Shown here: positions 1 through 9,639 of the stretch, piece by piece | How the letters are laid out: every line of letters begins with the position of its first letter | Position numbering within the stretch: position 1 is the stretch's first letter | Assembly: GCA_016800925.1 (NCBI GenBank) | Contig: JABCPU010000075.1 | Span: 62,001-126,000 of the forward strand | Origin: Suillus spraguei | Lineage: Eukaryota; Basidiomycota; Agaricomycetes; Boletales; Suillaceae | Length of the DNA: 64,000 bases | Direction of reading: 5' to 3' | Made by a program: the position numbers and the translations under genes | The notes under the pieces: model-generated | Databases searched by the model: none | What the model was told of the DNA's origin: nothing | Seen by the model: only the letters and a program-made list of their open reading frames with translations

Positions 1-3000
1 TCCTGCTCTTCTAATCAGCTCCACCGCTAGAATCATCCCCACTAGCTCTCCCTCATATACCGTGTGCTCGCTATCCTTCCCCAGATAAAACCTTAGTTCG
101 TCTTTTACCTCTCCGTCTCGCATGAGAATGGCCGCTGCCCCTACTCCTCCATCTATGGCCGAACCGTCTGAGTATACTCGGATCTCTTCCCTCGCCAGCT
201 CATCTTCGTCGGCTGCTTCCTTCTTCTTCCTCGCTATCTGTAATTCGACGTCCGGCTTCCACTTTGGATTGTGGCGGATTGGGTGGATCTTCTCCATTCG
301 AGCTGGGTTGACCTTGAATTCGTACATTAGCTTGTGAAGCGGGGATGGGTGGCGCTTTGGTTTGGCAAAGTTGCGTGCATTCCCGTAGTTGTAGGCCATC
401 TTGATGTCTCTGGCTAGCGGGTGAGAGTCTGGGAGTGAGGTCATTCTGAGGGTCGATTTGAGGCATATCTTGCGTAGTGTCTGTTGAAAGGGAAGTATGT
501 TAGCGTGCGCGTCTAGGATATCTGTAGCAGTGGATCTCATTCCGCCCGTTATCATCAGGGTTGCCATTCTCTGCACCCTTGCCATTTGCGACGCGAATCC
601 TCGAGCCCCTCGTCCATTTAGCTTCTTTCCTTTGCCCTTTGCTACCAGTCCTGCGCACCAGACATCAGCTGCATATAACATTTTAGGAATGACTACTCCC
701 TCGTATAGTCTCTTCATTAGTCGACTTTTGATGCCCTTCGTGGGTCGGATCATCCTGTTGCAGGCCAGGATGTACTTTGTGCCTTTTGCCAGGGCGTGGG
801 CTGCATGTTCCTTGAAGTTAAGGTTCTCGTCTATTATTACTCCTAGAAATTTGTGCGAGCTCGATGGTTGTATTGTGTGATTTCGAATGGCGATTGCAGG
901 TTTTGGCGCAGGGATTGTTTTGTGTGGGTCCGTGACACTTTGCACGCGCTTTCTTGAGAGACATACCAGTGCCGTTTTGTCTAGCTCGAATTCCGCGTGA
1001 TGCTCCTCACTCCATTGTAGCGCGCCTCCTCTCTTCTCCATCATTCTAGTTAGCTTAGTGTTCGCCTCTTCGTATGACTCACCTTTCGCTATTAAAGCGA
1101 CATCGTCTATGAATCCTAAGCTGAGTTCTCCCTTGCGGGGTCTTGGATCTGCGACTCTTAGTAGGTCAGTATTGTAGAAGATGAATGCAAGTGGGGATAA
1201 GGGACAGCCTTGATCGACACCACCTTTGACCTGGAATGATTCCGATTGAAAATCGTCAAAGATTAGAGATGTTGATCTTCCGTCTAATCTTCTCCTGTAC
1301 CAATCGATGTATTCTTGAGGTATTCCTGATTTCTTGAGGTTGTGGAGGAGTTTGTTGACCACGACACTGGGAAAAGCGGCTTTAACATCCAGGAACAACA
1401 TGGAAACAAAATTTTCCCTTGAGGCCCAAGCGTCAGTAATGAACTTCGTTAGTAAGTGCAGGGAATCTGTGGTCGAGCGTCCTGGTCTTCCCCCAAAGTG
1501 CGTTGCTGCTAAGAGATCGTGTCTTTCGGCTATATAGGTGAGGTCGTCTGCCACGCATGAGGATAGTATTTTGGCCATGGTGTCCAGCAGCGTTATCGGT
1601 CTGTACGCCTTGGGGAGACTGTAGTCCGGTCTGCCGGGTTTGCGCAGTACTATGGTTGATGACTTCTTCCACTGGTCCGGGTATATTTCTAATGTAAAGG
1701 TCGCTCGAAATATCGGTCCCATAAATGGGACTAGCTGCGCTGCGCAGTGGGTGAAGACGCAGTTACTTATTCCATTCGGTCCAGGGGCTTTGTGCGGGGA
1801 GAGCTTTGCTATCGCTCTGTCTATCTGTTCATTCGTTATCAGTGTAAACTCACAAACGGGAGGAGGGTAAATATAATTAGGGTCTACGTGCTCATTGGCC
1901 GGGGGGGGTTTGAAGAAGACCTCATATAAGAGCTCGCTTTTCCTGTCGTTGGTTTGGGTTGAGTTTTGATGATTGCGTTCTGGGTCCTTGAGCGTGGCGA
2001 TTCTTGTGTGCATTTGATCTTCTGGGTTGCTTGCTGCGTAGTGGTGAAAATTCCATACCCCGGCTGGGGTCATCGTTTCCAGCCAGGCGGTCCAGTGAGA
2101 TTCCTTTGCCTTCCTGATGCTTTCTGAGAAGGCGTTGCGCGCTTTGCGATACTGTTCGTGGATTGGGTCGTTTCTATACACTAGTTTAGCTCTCGATTTG
2201 CGGCCTAATTTATGTACTTCCTTTCGTTCTATATCCAGGCTTTTTGACCACCATCGTTTTGCGTAGGGTGATGGTTTCGATTTCGGCACCTTTGCATCTA
2301 CTACCTTCGCGATGATTGAAGTGAGGTTGTCGAAGGCCTCCTCGAATTGAACTTTCGTCATGATCTCAGTTGGTGGGGGGATGGTGCTGAGATCCGCTGC
2401 TAGTGCCTCATTTATTTCGTCCCAGTCTGCTTCTCTGTAATTGTGGCGCGGTATACAGTTGATGCGTTCTGGTTGCAATTCTAGCGAGCTAATGATCGGA
2501 AAGTGGTCAGTGATGACTGGTCTTAGGTGGTACTCAACGTTGCATGCCGTGAAAGCGTGTTGGAGTTGGGCTGAGCAGAAGACGTTGTCGGGTCTTGTGA
2601 GGTTCTTCGTGGATGATGCTTCCAGTGTGGCGATTCCCGGGGGTAGTACTTGGATTAAATTGTACAGCGCTAGAAGATTTATTAGTACACCTGCGGCGTC
2701 GAGGTTCGCTGCAGTGAATAGGTGACTGTTTGAAGTTAGCTCCCACATTGGGTGGTGCCGGTTGAAGTCGCCTAGCCAAATTATATGTTCAGTATTTACT
2801 TCCTCCTCGCCTTGAGCGAGTTGTTGAGGGTTTGCCCGACGTGCGTTATGTTCCGTTTGCATATGTCTTTCGAGGAAATGCAGGGTGCCGTCGTGGTCGC
2901 AGGGGTTATATATATTATAGAAACGCACCTTTCCGAAGTCTCCCGATAATTCTATGGCCATGACGTTCGTCGATTGGATTGGGATAGCGTGCCATTTGTT

Positions 3001-3279
3001 CTTGGAGATCTTCTTGTTGATCAGCATTATCACTTGCGTTCGGTTTTGATTCGTGTGGTGGCCGGTTGGGTATACCACATCCCAATAGCGTCGGAGGCTA
3101 GAGGCATTAGCGAGATTCACAGGGTTGAGAAAAGGTTCTTGTATACATGCCATGTCGAAGTTGTCGGGATTGAGGTTCTTCAGGAGGTGTTCCCATGTGT
3201 TGGAGGATTTGCGAAGGTTCTGCTGCCATATTTTGAAGTCTGTTCTCTGTTGGTGTTGTGTTGTTGGTTCTTGCTGCAT
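1..3279 (-). CDS. LINE ORF2: endonuclease / reverse transcriptase / RNase H, partial at C-terminus
   Basis: An uninterrupted frame of 1,093 codons from the ATG at 3279 to the window edge. The N-terminal third is an exonuclease-endonuclease-phosphatase domain (CIQEPF near residue 45, WLGDFNRHHPMW near 165, and a late ITDHFPIISS block). The central part is a reverse transcriptase with APGPNGISN, FLDVKAAFPSV, GGVDQGCPLSPLAF and the catalytic GFIDDVALIAKG (Asp-Asp at about 1100 nt). The last 60 residues begin a type I RNase H with YSDGSAIDGGVGAAAIL, the acidic E of YEGELVG and further conserved positions. The enzyme nicks the target, primes on the 3' end and copies the RNA. Its ATG overlaps the ORF1 stop in the five bases TAATG, which suggests coupled re-initiation. 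No stop or frameshift was seen. Confidence 0.93.
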   Translation of the reverse strand, partial: MQQEPTTQHQQRTDFKIWQQNLRKSSNTWEHLLKNLNPDNFDMACIQEPFLNPVNLANASSLRRYWDVVYPTGHHTNQNRTQVIMLINKKISKNKWHAIPIQSTNVMAIELSGDFGKVRFYNIYNPCDHDGTLHFLERHMQTEHNARRANPQQLAQGEEEVNTEHIIWLGDFNRHHPMWELTSNSHLFTAANLDAAGVLINLLALYNLIQVLPPGIATLEASSTKNLTRPDNVFCSAQLQHAFTACNVEYHLRPVITDHFPIISSLELQPERINCIPRHNYREADWDEINEALAADLSTIPPPTEIMTKVQFEEAFDNLTSIIAKVVDAKVPKSKPSPYAKRWWSKSLDIERKEVHKLGRKSRAKLVYRNDPIHEQYRKARNAFSESIRKAKESHWTAWLETMTPAGVWNFHHYAASNPEDQMHTRIATLKDPERNHQNSTQTNDRKSELLYEVFFKPPPANEHVDPNYIYPPPVCEFTLITNEQIDRAIAKLSPHKAPGPNGISNCVFTHCAAQLVPFMGPIFRATFTLEIYPDQWKKSSTIVLRKPGRPDYSLPKAYRPITLLDTMAKILSSCVADDLTYIAERHDLLAATHFGGRPGRSTTDSLHLLTKFITDAWASRENFVSMLFLDVKAAFPSVVVNKLLHNLKKSGIPQEYIDWYRRRLDGRSTSLIFDDFQSESFQVKGGVDQGCPLSPLAFIFYNTDLLRVADPRPRKGELSLGFIDDVALIAKGESYEEANTKLTRMMEKRGGALQWSEEHHAEFELDKTALVCLSRKRVQSVTDPHKTIPAPKPAIAIRNHTIQPSSSHKFLGVIIDENLNFKEHAAHALAKGTKYILACNRMIRPTKGIKSRLMKRLYEGVVIPKMLYAADVWCAGLVAKGKGKKLNGRGARGFASQMARVQRMATLMITGGMRSTATDILDAHANILPFQQTLRKICLKSTLRMTSLPDSHPLARDIKMAYNYGNARNFAKPKRHPSPLHKLMYEFKVNPARMEKIHPIRHNPKWKPDVELQIARKKKEAADEDELAREEIRVYSDGSAIDGGVGAAAILMRDGEVKDELRFYLGKDSEHTVYEGELVGMILAVELIRRAG

Positions 3280-5102
3280 TAGTCCCAGCCGCTGGCCGCA
3301 TTGCCGTCTTGCGTGTAGTTGAGTGTTGAGAAGAAAGAGTCTCTTGAGGCAGCGGAATGAGAGCGTTGAGGTTGGGTGTCTGGCGCGTTTTCTTGCTGTG
3401 TCCACATATCTGTGAGACGCGATTGACTTCCTAATGGGATGTTGTTGGGGAATCTTGGGCGCTGCGGTTGATTGAGTCTTGCTTTCATTGGTCTTGCTTC
3501 TCTCGTTCTGTTTTGCTGAGGTGGGGGGGGATTCTGGTTAGTTAGGTTTGTGTGATCACCGTTACCTTCTTGCTGATATTCGTTCCACTCATTGGGCTGT
3601 TCGTCTATCTTTTCCCAGGTAAGTGGGTCCTCCGTTGGGTAGAATCGGTATCTTGATTCGTCGTTGCGTCTCTTGTGTGCTTCCCACTTGCTTAGGAATG
3701 TCGGGCACACTCGGCTCCATGCTGCGTGTCCCTTGATTTCACAGTTAGTGCAGTAGTAGTTGTTGGGGTCGTCTACCTTGCACATTGCTGTGCGATGTTG
3801 TTCTCCACACGTTCCGCATGTGTCAATATCCTTGGGGCAGTCTGTTGCCATGTGGTTGCCGTCGAAGGAGTGGCACTTGAGACATCTTGATGGTTCTGGT
3901 AGAAGTTTGCGTCCATATACTCTTTTGCTGGCTACCGATAACCCGAATTTGATGGCGTGATTCGCGCTCTCCCTAGAATTGAAGGTTAGTATAATGTGAG
4001 CTGTTCTCTGGTTTGGGTTGCGTCTCGCTATTGGTTTGATGTACTTAGCCTTCAGGATGGTTTTTGGGGCGAAAGCAGCCTTCTTCTCGATGTCGTCTAT
4101 GGCTGCATTAGATTCTGGGATGAACGAGATCAGGACGTTTTCCATCAGGACGTGGAACGTGCGGTCTTTGATGGTGACGTTGGAGCCGAATCGTTCCAAG
4201 AAGTTGCTGCGATTTGTTGGGATGTTGAACCATTCCGTTGACTCCTTGGAGTTGAGTTCGTATATGATGCCCCCGTGAGGGAGTTTGCGTGCTGATACGA
4301 AGGTGAGGTCGTCCGGAGTTGGGATGTCGTCCTTGTTCATCATTTCGATGGCTAGTTTTGCCTTGGTGACCAACTGTGCCTCTGTGAGCTGTGTGGTGGC
4401 GTCCTTAGGCATGAAGAGTGATCTTCTATCTATCAAAATCTGTCTCGTTTGACCTTCGTTGCGTGAAAGAAGTTTCGTTAGTGGGCCAGGGATCGGCGCT
4501 TTCGCTGCCGCTGCATAGGATCTAGGTCCTTCAGACCCGTTGAGTACTGCCTCTGCGTTGGTATGATTCTGAATCGCTTGCGTTGCGCTCTTTGTGGCCT
4601 TATCTATTCCCTCAAGTGATTCACTAAGATTAGTACGCACCTCTTTTACTGCCTCCTCTAGTGCCTCTTTATGCTTGTCTGTTGATTGCGCTAATTCCTC
4701 AGCCTTCTCTACCATGATTGTTAGGGGGCCGCCTATGAGTGTTTCGATCTTGTTGATGATGTTGGTCATGTCCATCGCGCGTTCCGCGTCATACAAAACC
4801 ATGGCAATAGCCCTGAGTATCTCGGCGTGGGTAGATCCTAGACCTGCCGAGGCGCTGAATTCGAAGATTGCTGTTACTATTTGCGTGAGCATAGTTCCTG
4901 CTGTTGGGAGAACTAGGCCATGCGTGTTTAGGAGCTTCTTTGCTGTGATTATGTTAGTTATATCTGTTCTTATACTTGTACCTTCTATGTGTTCTTCGAT
5001 TGACTTGCTGGAGGCGAGTAGCGGTTTGTTTGCTGTTGTTTTTCTGAGACGAGTGTTGCCCACCACTGGGGCTGTCGGGCTTGTGGATCCTGATGGAGCC
5101 AT
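3279..5102 (-). CDS. LINE ORF1: gag-like nucleic-acid-binding protein with three zinc knuckles
   Basis: A 607-residue frame ending SGWD, translated ahead of ORF2. The N-terminal 200 residues are helical, rich in Thr, Ala and Glu, and probably form a coiled coil. A middle region of about 130 residues resembles the RNA-recognition-like core of LINE ORF1 proteins. Near residues 395-455 lie three Cys/His knuckles: CLKCHSFDGNHMATDC (CX2CX6HX4C), CGTCGEQHRTAMC (CX2CX3HX4C) and CTNCEIKGHAAWSRVC (CX2CX4HX6C). A Gln/Pro/Arg-rich tail follows. ORF1 proteins of this kind coat the element RNA and build the retrotransposition particle. I chose the ATG at 5102 because it is the first in frame; the region upstream in other frames has no domain. 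The stop codon overlaps the ORF2 start. Confidence 0.9.
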   Translation of the reverse strand: MAPSGSTSPTAPVVGNTRLRKTTANKPLLASSKSIEEHIEGTSIRTDITNIITAKKLLNTHGLVLPTAGTMLTQIVTAIFEFSASAGLGSTHAEILRAIAMVLYDAERAMDMTNIINKIETLIGGPLTIMVEKAEELAQSTDKHKEALEEAVKEVRTNLSESLEGIDKATKSATQAIQNHTNAEAVLNGSEGPRSYAAAAKAPIPGPLTKLLSRNEGQTRQILIDRRSLFMPKDATTQLTEAQLVTKAKLAIEMMNKDDIPTPDDLTFVSARKLPHGGIIYELNSKESTEWFNIPTNRSNFLERFGSNVTIKDRTFHVLMENVLISFIPESNAAIDDIEKKAAFAPKTILKAKYIKPIARRNPNQRTAHIILTFNSRESANHAIKFGLSVASKRVYGRKLLPEPSRCLKCHSFDGNHMATDCPKDIDTCGTCGEQHRTAMCKVDDPNNYYCTNCEIKGHAAWSRVCPTFLSKWEAHKRRNDESRYRFYPTEDPLTWEKIDEQPNEWNEYQQEGNGDHTNLTNQNPPPPQQNRTREARPMKARLNQPQRPRFPNNIPLGSQSRLTDMWTQQENAPDTQPQRSHSAASRDSFFSTLNYTQDGNAASGWD

Positions 5103-5270
5103 GTCAGACCTTCTGGGGACTGTTTTGGATTTTCTGAGGTTAGGTGGGTTTGATGTGAGTAGCTGGGTGGCGCCCTTTGGGCGTCGGGAACGCTGTTGAG
5201 CGCAGGGCCTCGGTTGGTTTTTCGGGGTCCTAGTCGAGGTGCCACTTGGTTCAGGTCCAAGAAGCGAGCT

Positions 5271-6707
5271 GATGAAAATTTAATTCTGGAATCTCACTCA
5301 CCAATCTTCAGAACACAGGAAGTCTTTGCAATTAGCCAAGAGCATATCTTTAACGTCTGGTTGCAAAACGATAGAACTCATAGGGCGAGCTCTATTCCAA
5401 CGCCAACAGCCATAGGTCCTTGAAATAGAATGAGATACATTTGTGAGACAAGCCTAGACTCACGTATTGGCCGTGAAAATATGGACGTAATGTTCGGCGT
5501 CTTTCTCATACCTGGGCCTTCAACTCGAGGACAAGTTTCTTTAAAATGTCATTGTCGCGAGCAATTACACTACCAGAGCGATAAGTATGCTGACAGAACA
5601 CTAATAAAAGAAGAACTGGCCTGATCTTCAGAGCCGAACCATGACCGTAGTCCAGGTGGCGCTTGATCCTAGTTATCTATCAATGTTAGTGTTCCGAGGA
5701 CATTACCGAATAGTAATGGCATACCCGAAGCCAATGGCCACGGTAATAAATGGTGAGTCGTATCTAGTAAAACATTCAACCACGTGAAACTTATATGAGG
5801 CGGTAATAACTTGCCTATACTTGGCATGAAAGCTACCTTGCGTTTACGACGTCCGTGTACGAGAGCATTCTCATCTTCGTCTTCTCGTCTAGGTCACCCG
5901 TCGTTGACTGCGTAATACCATTGCGGCCAACAGGTCCTGGCGGTAATTTCAAATTCACGACTGCGACCCCAGGCCGGTTGCTGGACTCAGCGTCAATGCC
6001 ATTCACAGTTAGTCATGTTCACATTGAAATCTACCTTCGAAAGCCAGTGCATGAGCCTGCCAGCAAAGGTAAGAACTTGGTCACGATTTTAATAAATGGA
6101 ATTTACCAGTCATATGGATAGTCTTCTTGGCTGAAGTGTGCCGTCAAGAAGGCTGTAAATGTGAACATTAGCTACTGGCATTGCGCAAACTCTGAAGCGT
6201 TCCGTACAGTCAAGGAAAGTATGCCATGCTCCCGCTGAGGCTCTCCTGGCCGTCTCGACAGTCCCGCCGACGACAACCAGTTTCTATAATGAAAACTTTG
6301 CATTTGTGCAATTCTAACACCTGAACGAACGCAGCGCACAAGAAGGTCTTGTATTGCGTTAGCACTGCCCACCCCCAGTGGGGACAACATACTCTTGAGT
6401 GCATCCATCTAAAATGAGGGTATTAGAAAAGGTAGGGGAAGGCACAGTTCTTCCCGCTACGGACGGCCTTTTAAAGGTATTTATCAGCTCCTCGTGCAGG
6501 GTAACAGACAATGGGACTAGATATTTCGGTACGCTTCCCCGATTGAATGCGAATAATATGCGTGCGATCTGGGCAGCGGACAACCAAAAAAGGGCGCCGA
6601 TAAGATACAAATTTTGGTAGGTAAACTGGTACTAAGTATGTACGTCGGCTCATCTTACTTTTATCTAATTATGTAATAATACCCTTCAGACCGGAAATCG
6701 TTCAATG
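5271..6707. other. AT-rich intergenic DNA, no gene seen
   Basis: Only short open frames without recognisable domains. No tRNA or clear repeat boundary was found. It begins where the LINE leader ends and forms the left part of a decayed repeat-rich tract that continues to about 12 kb. Confidence 0.5.
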
Positions 6708-6890
6708 CAGCCTCCGTCGACCTCGATCTTAGTGTTCTGATTCCTGCCAACAACGAGACATCTCGTCATAGTGAGACAACTCTCGGGTACCTCAACTCTA
6801 CTCAATTCAAAAGACGACACATCCGCACTCGCGTTCAAATTGAGGTGATACTCGAGTCATCACGCTTAAGATGAACCTCAGGAAGGGCAG
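6708..6890 (+). pseudogene. Decayed partial copy of ALG5 (dolichyl-phosphate glucosyltransferase)
   Basis: This stretch aligns by eye, in the same orientation, with exon 2 of the intact ALG5 gene at 12-13 kb. Shared blocks include cctcgatctt-agtgttctgattcc against the start of the glycosyltransferase domain, acaacgagacatctcg against acaacgagacttcccg, and ttcaaaagacgacac, which is identical. About 50-70 nt covering the metal-binding Asp region are missing, further substitutions break the frame, and neither the N-terminal exon nor the C-terminal half is present. It is a genomic fragment, not a retrocopy that can be proved, since it covers one exon only. Coordinates are approximate. It cannot be functional. 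Confidence 0.85.
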
Positions 6891-7885
6891 TATGGCTAGA
6901 CGACCTTTATACTCCTTGTATGTGCGATCTTCCTGAATTTTGTAGATCTTTTCATACGTCCAGGACCTATCTGCAGGTGCAGGAGACGTACGAATGGTTG
7001 TAGATTGCGCAGATACGGACGAGCCGCAAGCAGTTGTCCTGAAGAGCAGCGGCGAGACACGTCTGGACCTGACCCGAGTGAAGTATATGCGTTGTCTGTC
7101 CACCTGCTTGCATCTTCTACAGATAGCAAGGGGATGAACGTCCTTGAGGAACTCGCGGATGACAATGACACGGCTTAAGATACCTTCGCCACATCTGGTG
7201 CAGGCGAAAACTTTGACCTGGTAATCTAGGAGCATATCGTTCACGATGCCGGATATAATTCGCCATGTTATTAGGAGGAGCAGGAGCATATTAAATTCCA
7301 CTGCGAGGGAGGGATGCCAATACCGCTCAGTAGTTCTCACAGTAGTATTATTTGGTGAGTCCATTTCCATTTCCTGTTGCAACTTGCGGCTGTGTCCCTA
7401 GAAATGATTCAACATCGTCATCCCTCACAGCACCCTGTCACGAGTAAAACTGCCCCTTTAAGGGTTTTGTATTATAGATATCGTGCACCCGCATACTCAT
7501 CCGATATATCAAAATGTACGACATTTTCCAGAGGAAGCACGGAATATTCCGAGGGACCGCCTTTTCTTTATTCAATCCTTGACCGAAGGACTATCACACA
7601 ATTGGCGCCTCTTCCCGTGGGTATTTATTTCTTTATGGTGAGCTCATTATTACCTTTTGGGAGGCAGGTAGCGTGATGACTACGAGCATCAAGCTTAGGC
7701 CCATGAAGCGTGCCCCATTTTTTAAAAAAAAGTAGTCTGTTGATATCTCTACGTAGGCGTACAGGTGAGCACAAAATACTAGTACATTCAACATCGGCCC
7801 TTTTTCCCCCTAGATATTGCGGTCAATTCGGGACGCAAGAGCGGTTTGTTTAACTGATGTCAATCAACCGTAAGTCAAGTTTCTT
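6891..7885. other. Intergenic, no supportable gene
   Basis: The longest open frame (minus strand, 6807-7382, 191 codons) overlaps the ALG5 fragment antisense and has two CXXC pairs (CTRCGEG, CRRCKQ), but I recognise no domain and no splice-linked neighbours. I leave it uncalled. Confidence 0.4.
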
Positions 7886-7889
7886 TGAG

Positions 7890-8410
7890 ACGAACTAAAT
7901 GACCTACCAGCTCCAGTGCAGTTTGGCGATCCTACATTTATCATAACGCACTCGCCAAACGTGTTACCGCTCAATACGATACTTCCATGACCGTGCTTTG
8001 CAGGCTCTGCATGTGTCGCCGACGCAGGCTCGAAGGGCATGGGCTCTGCAGTTGCGGTAACATGTTCTAACTTGGACACGGCTTTTCACACCATGAGGTA
8101 AGTCTTGTCAGTCAGATGTACGAAGAACTCACTGGAACCGTTGCAGTGACTTGAAAATATATTGATGGTCCCCCCCTCCGCAATATAGTTGTTCTGTATC
8201 ATTACGATACAGTTGTTTGGCAGGACTGGGGGTGACTGTTTGGCGCTCAGCAGCGGAGTGCCATCAGTCATGGAATCATGACTGGACAACGATCTCGGCG
8301 TTGCACTAGCATCTTGCAGTGGGACGATGGCAAGGGGCAGATAAAGAGCACAAGGTGAGTATGCTTTAGTGGAAGTATCCATTGTAGAGATGGGGGTACT
8401 GGTAAAATCA
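7890..8410. repeat. Diverged dispersed repeat, copy A
   Basis: Copy A of a low-copy repeat. Its left part (7905-7960, ccagctccagtgcagtttgg and on) matches 11030-11075. Its middle (8115-8190, gaactcactggaaccgttgc then gatggtcccccc and ccgcaatatag) matches 11215-11280. Its right part (8245-8360, gcggagtgccatcagtca then acaacgatctcggcg and actagcatcttgcagtgg) matches 8820-8885. On the minus strand it is largely open and reads SPNCTG, IAEGGTINIFSS and similar Gly/Asn/Ser-rich text, so it may be an old coding repeat. Boundaries are approximate. Confidence 0.6.
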
Positions 8411-8754
8411 GGATGAACCTCGAGGTACTTATTTTAAGTAAATGCTACTCAACTCTAACACCCTCCAGCGGAGTCCGAATCAATGGGCGAGTTGGCCTCG
8501 AGGACCGGAAATGACTGGAAGTTCCAGATATTGTTTAGTATTATCAAATAGTAAGCCGATTTGGCTGCATATGTGATTTTATTTTGGCTTTCAGTGCCAT
8601 ATTATTGAGAAGAAGCCTCATTGTATGTAATTTCCGAAGCAACCAAGAGAAGGCTCGTCCCCGCGAACAGTCCGGATAATCATTAACTGAAGATAGTCAT
8701 CATGTTGTGACTTGCATTTACTTGTCGTGCATATCGCGATTTAGCACTGAATGC

Positions 8755-8950
8755 TTTCTGTATGATTACGATGCGGCTGTTTTGCGGGTTCGGGGATCAA
8801 TTTACTGTTCGACACTCGGCGGCGGAGTGCCATCAGTCAGACAACGATCTCGGCGTCGCACTAGCATCTTGCAGTGGGGTGATGACGAGAGGCAGCTGAC
8901 ATTCTGTTACAGCATAAGGTGAATTAGGGTACTGGTAAAAGTAGGATGCA
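8755..8950. repeat. Diverged dispersed repeat, copy B (right part only)
   Basis: Repeats the right part of copy A in the same orientation: tgccatcagtcag, acaacgatctcggcgtcgca, actagcatcttgcagtgggg and a final ggtactggtaaaa. A 12-bp gap (an extra palindromic catggaatcatg in copy A) separates the two versions. Copies A and B lie about 570 nt apart. Confidence 0.6.
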
Positions 8951-9128
8951 GTGAAGTATTATTGACCCTCATTTGACGTTTCGACATTCCGTACTCAAGT
9001 TCCATATACTTACAATTGTAGAAATCTCCACAGCGTTACGTGTAATTATCAAATCTGATGAGAACCATGACATTAATGTACAGATACTTGGCTGAAGATC
9101 CGGGACTCCGGGAGAGGCATGAGGAGGA

Positions 9129-9582
9129 GCATTACGATATGATAACCGAGGCCAATGATCTCAAACTTAATATAATATTTCTGACATTCGAATATTCATT
9201 ATCTGCAAGGACCTAAAAATCCGGAAGAGGTATCATTAATCAACGCTAGCTTGAGCTCGAAGTCCGCGTGTAGATCGGAAATACCTGAACACGGGCGTTC
9301 CAATAAGATGTTATCCGAAGTAGCACACCCCTCATGCCTCTTGCGGATCTTTAGCCTCGGTCGTCATATCGTAACACCACATGTATGGTTTTCTTCGAGA
9401 ATCACACGGTCCTCGTCAGGCATTCCGATCTACACGTAGACTTCGAGCTCAAGCTAGCGCTGATTAATGATACCTCTTCCGGATTTTTAGGTCCTTGCAG
9501 GCAATTCAGATAATGAATATTCGAATGTCAGAAATATTATATTAAGTTTGAGATCATTAGCCTCGGTCATCATATCGTAATG
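9129..9582. repeat. Long imperfect inverted repeat (foldback), arms about 155 nt, loop about 140 nt
   Basis: The left arm 9129-9281 and the right arm 9423-9582 are reverse complements with few mismatches and one small insertion (gcaattc-type, around 9500). Both carry tcaaacttaatataatattt, tgacattcgaatattcatt, aaaaatccggaagaggtatc and agcttgagctcgaagtc. The loop contains tagcctcggtcgtcatatcg (9352), which recurs as a direct repeat just beyond the right arm (9558). The structure resembles a foldback or MITE-type element with a nested rearrangement. No transposase is encoded. Confidence 0.85.
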
Positions 9583-9639
9583 CTAGCATGTATGATTCTC
9601 TTTCAGAATCACAAGGCCTTCGTCAGGTCTGCTGATTCC

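Larger units (their letters stand above)
1..5270 (-). mobile_element. Tad1-like non-LTR retrotransposon (LINE), 5' part, runs off left edge
   Basis: A bicistronic LINE transcribed right to left. ORF1 (gag-like, zinc knuckles) is followed by ORF2 (endonuclease, reverse transcriptase, RNase H). The ORF1 start at 5102 is preceded by about 170 nt of moderately GC-rich leader. Base composition drops to AT-rich near 5265-5290, which I take as the 5' boundary. The 3' end and target-site duplication lie outside the window. Both ORFs are open throughout, so the copy looks young and possibly competent. Assignment to the Tad1 group rests on the RNase H domain following the reverse transcriptase and on overall similarity to basidiomycete LINEs as I know them; no search was run. 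Confidence 0.9.

Noticed and set aside
6807..7382. 191-codon minus-strand open frame with two CXXC pairs
   Set aside because: It overlaps the decayed ALG5 fragment antisense, has no recognised domain, and the cysteine pairs alone are not enough to call a zinc protein.
9129..9582. CRISPR-like or tandem array
   Set aside because: Two inverted arms and one direct repeat only; no regular spacers, and the organism is a eukaryote.
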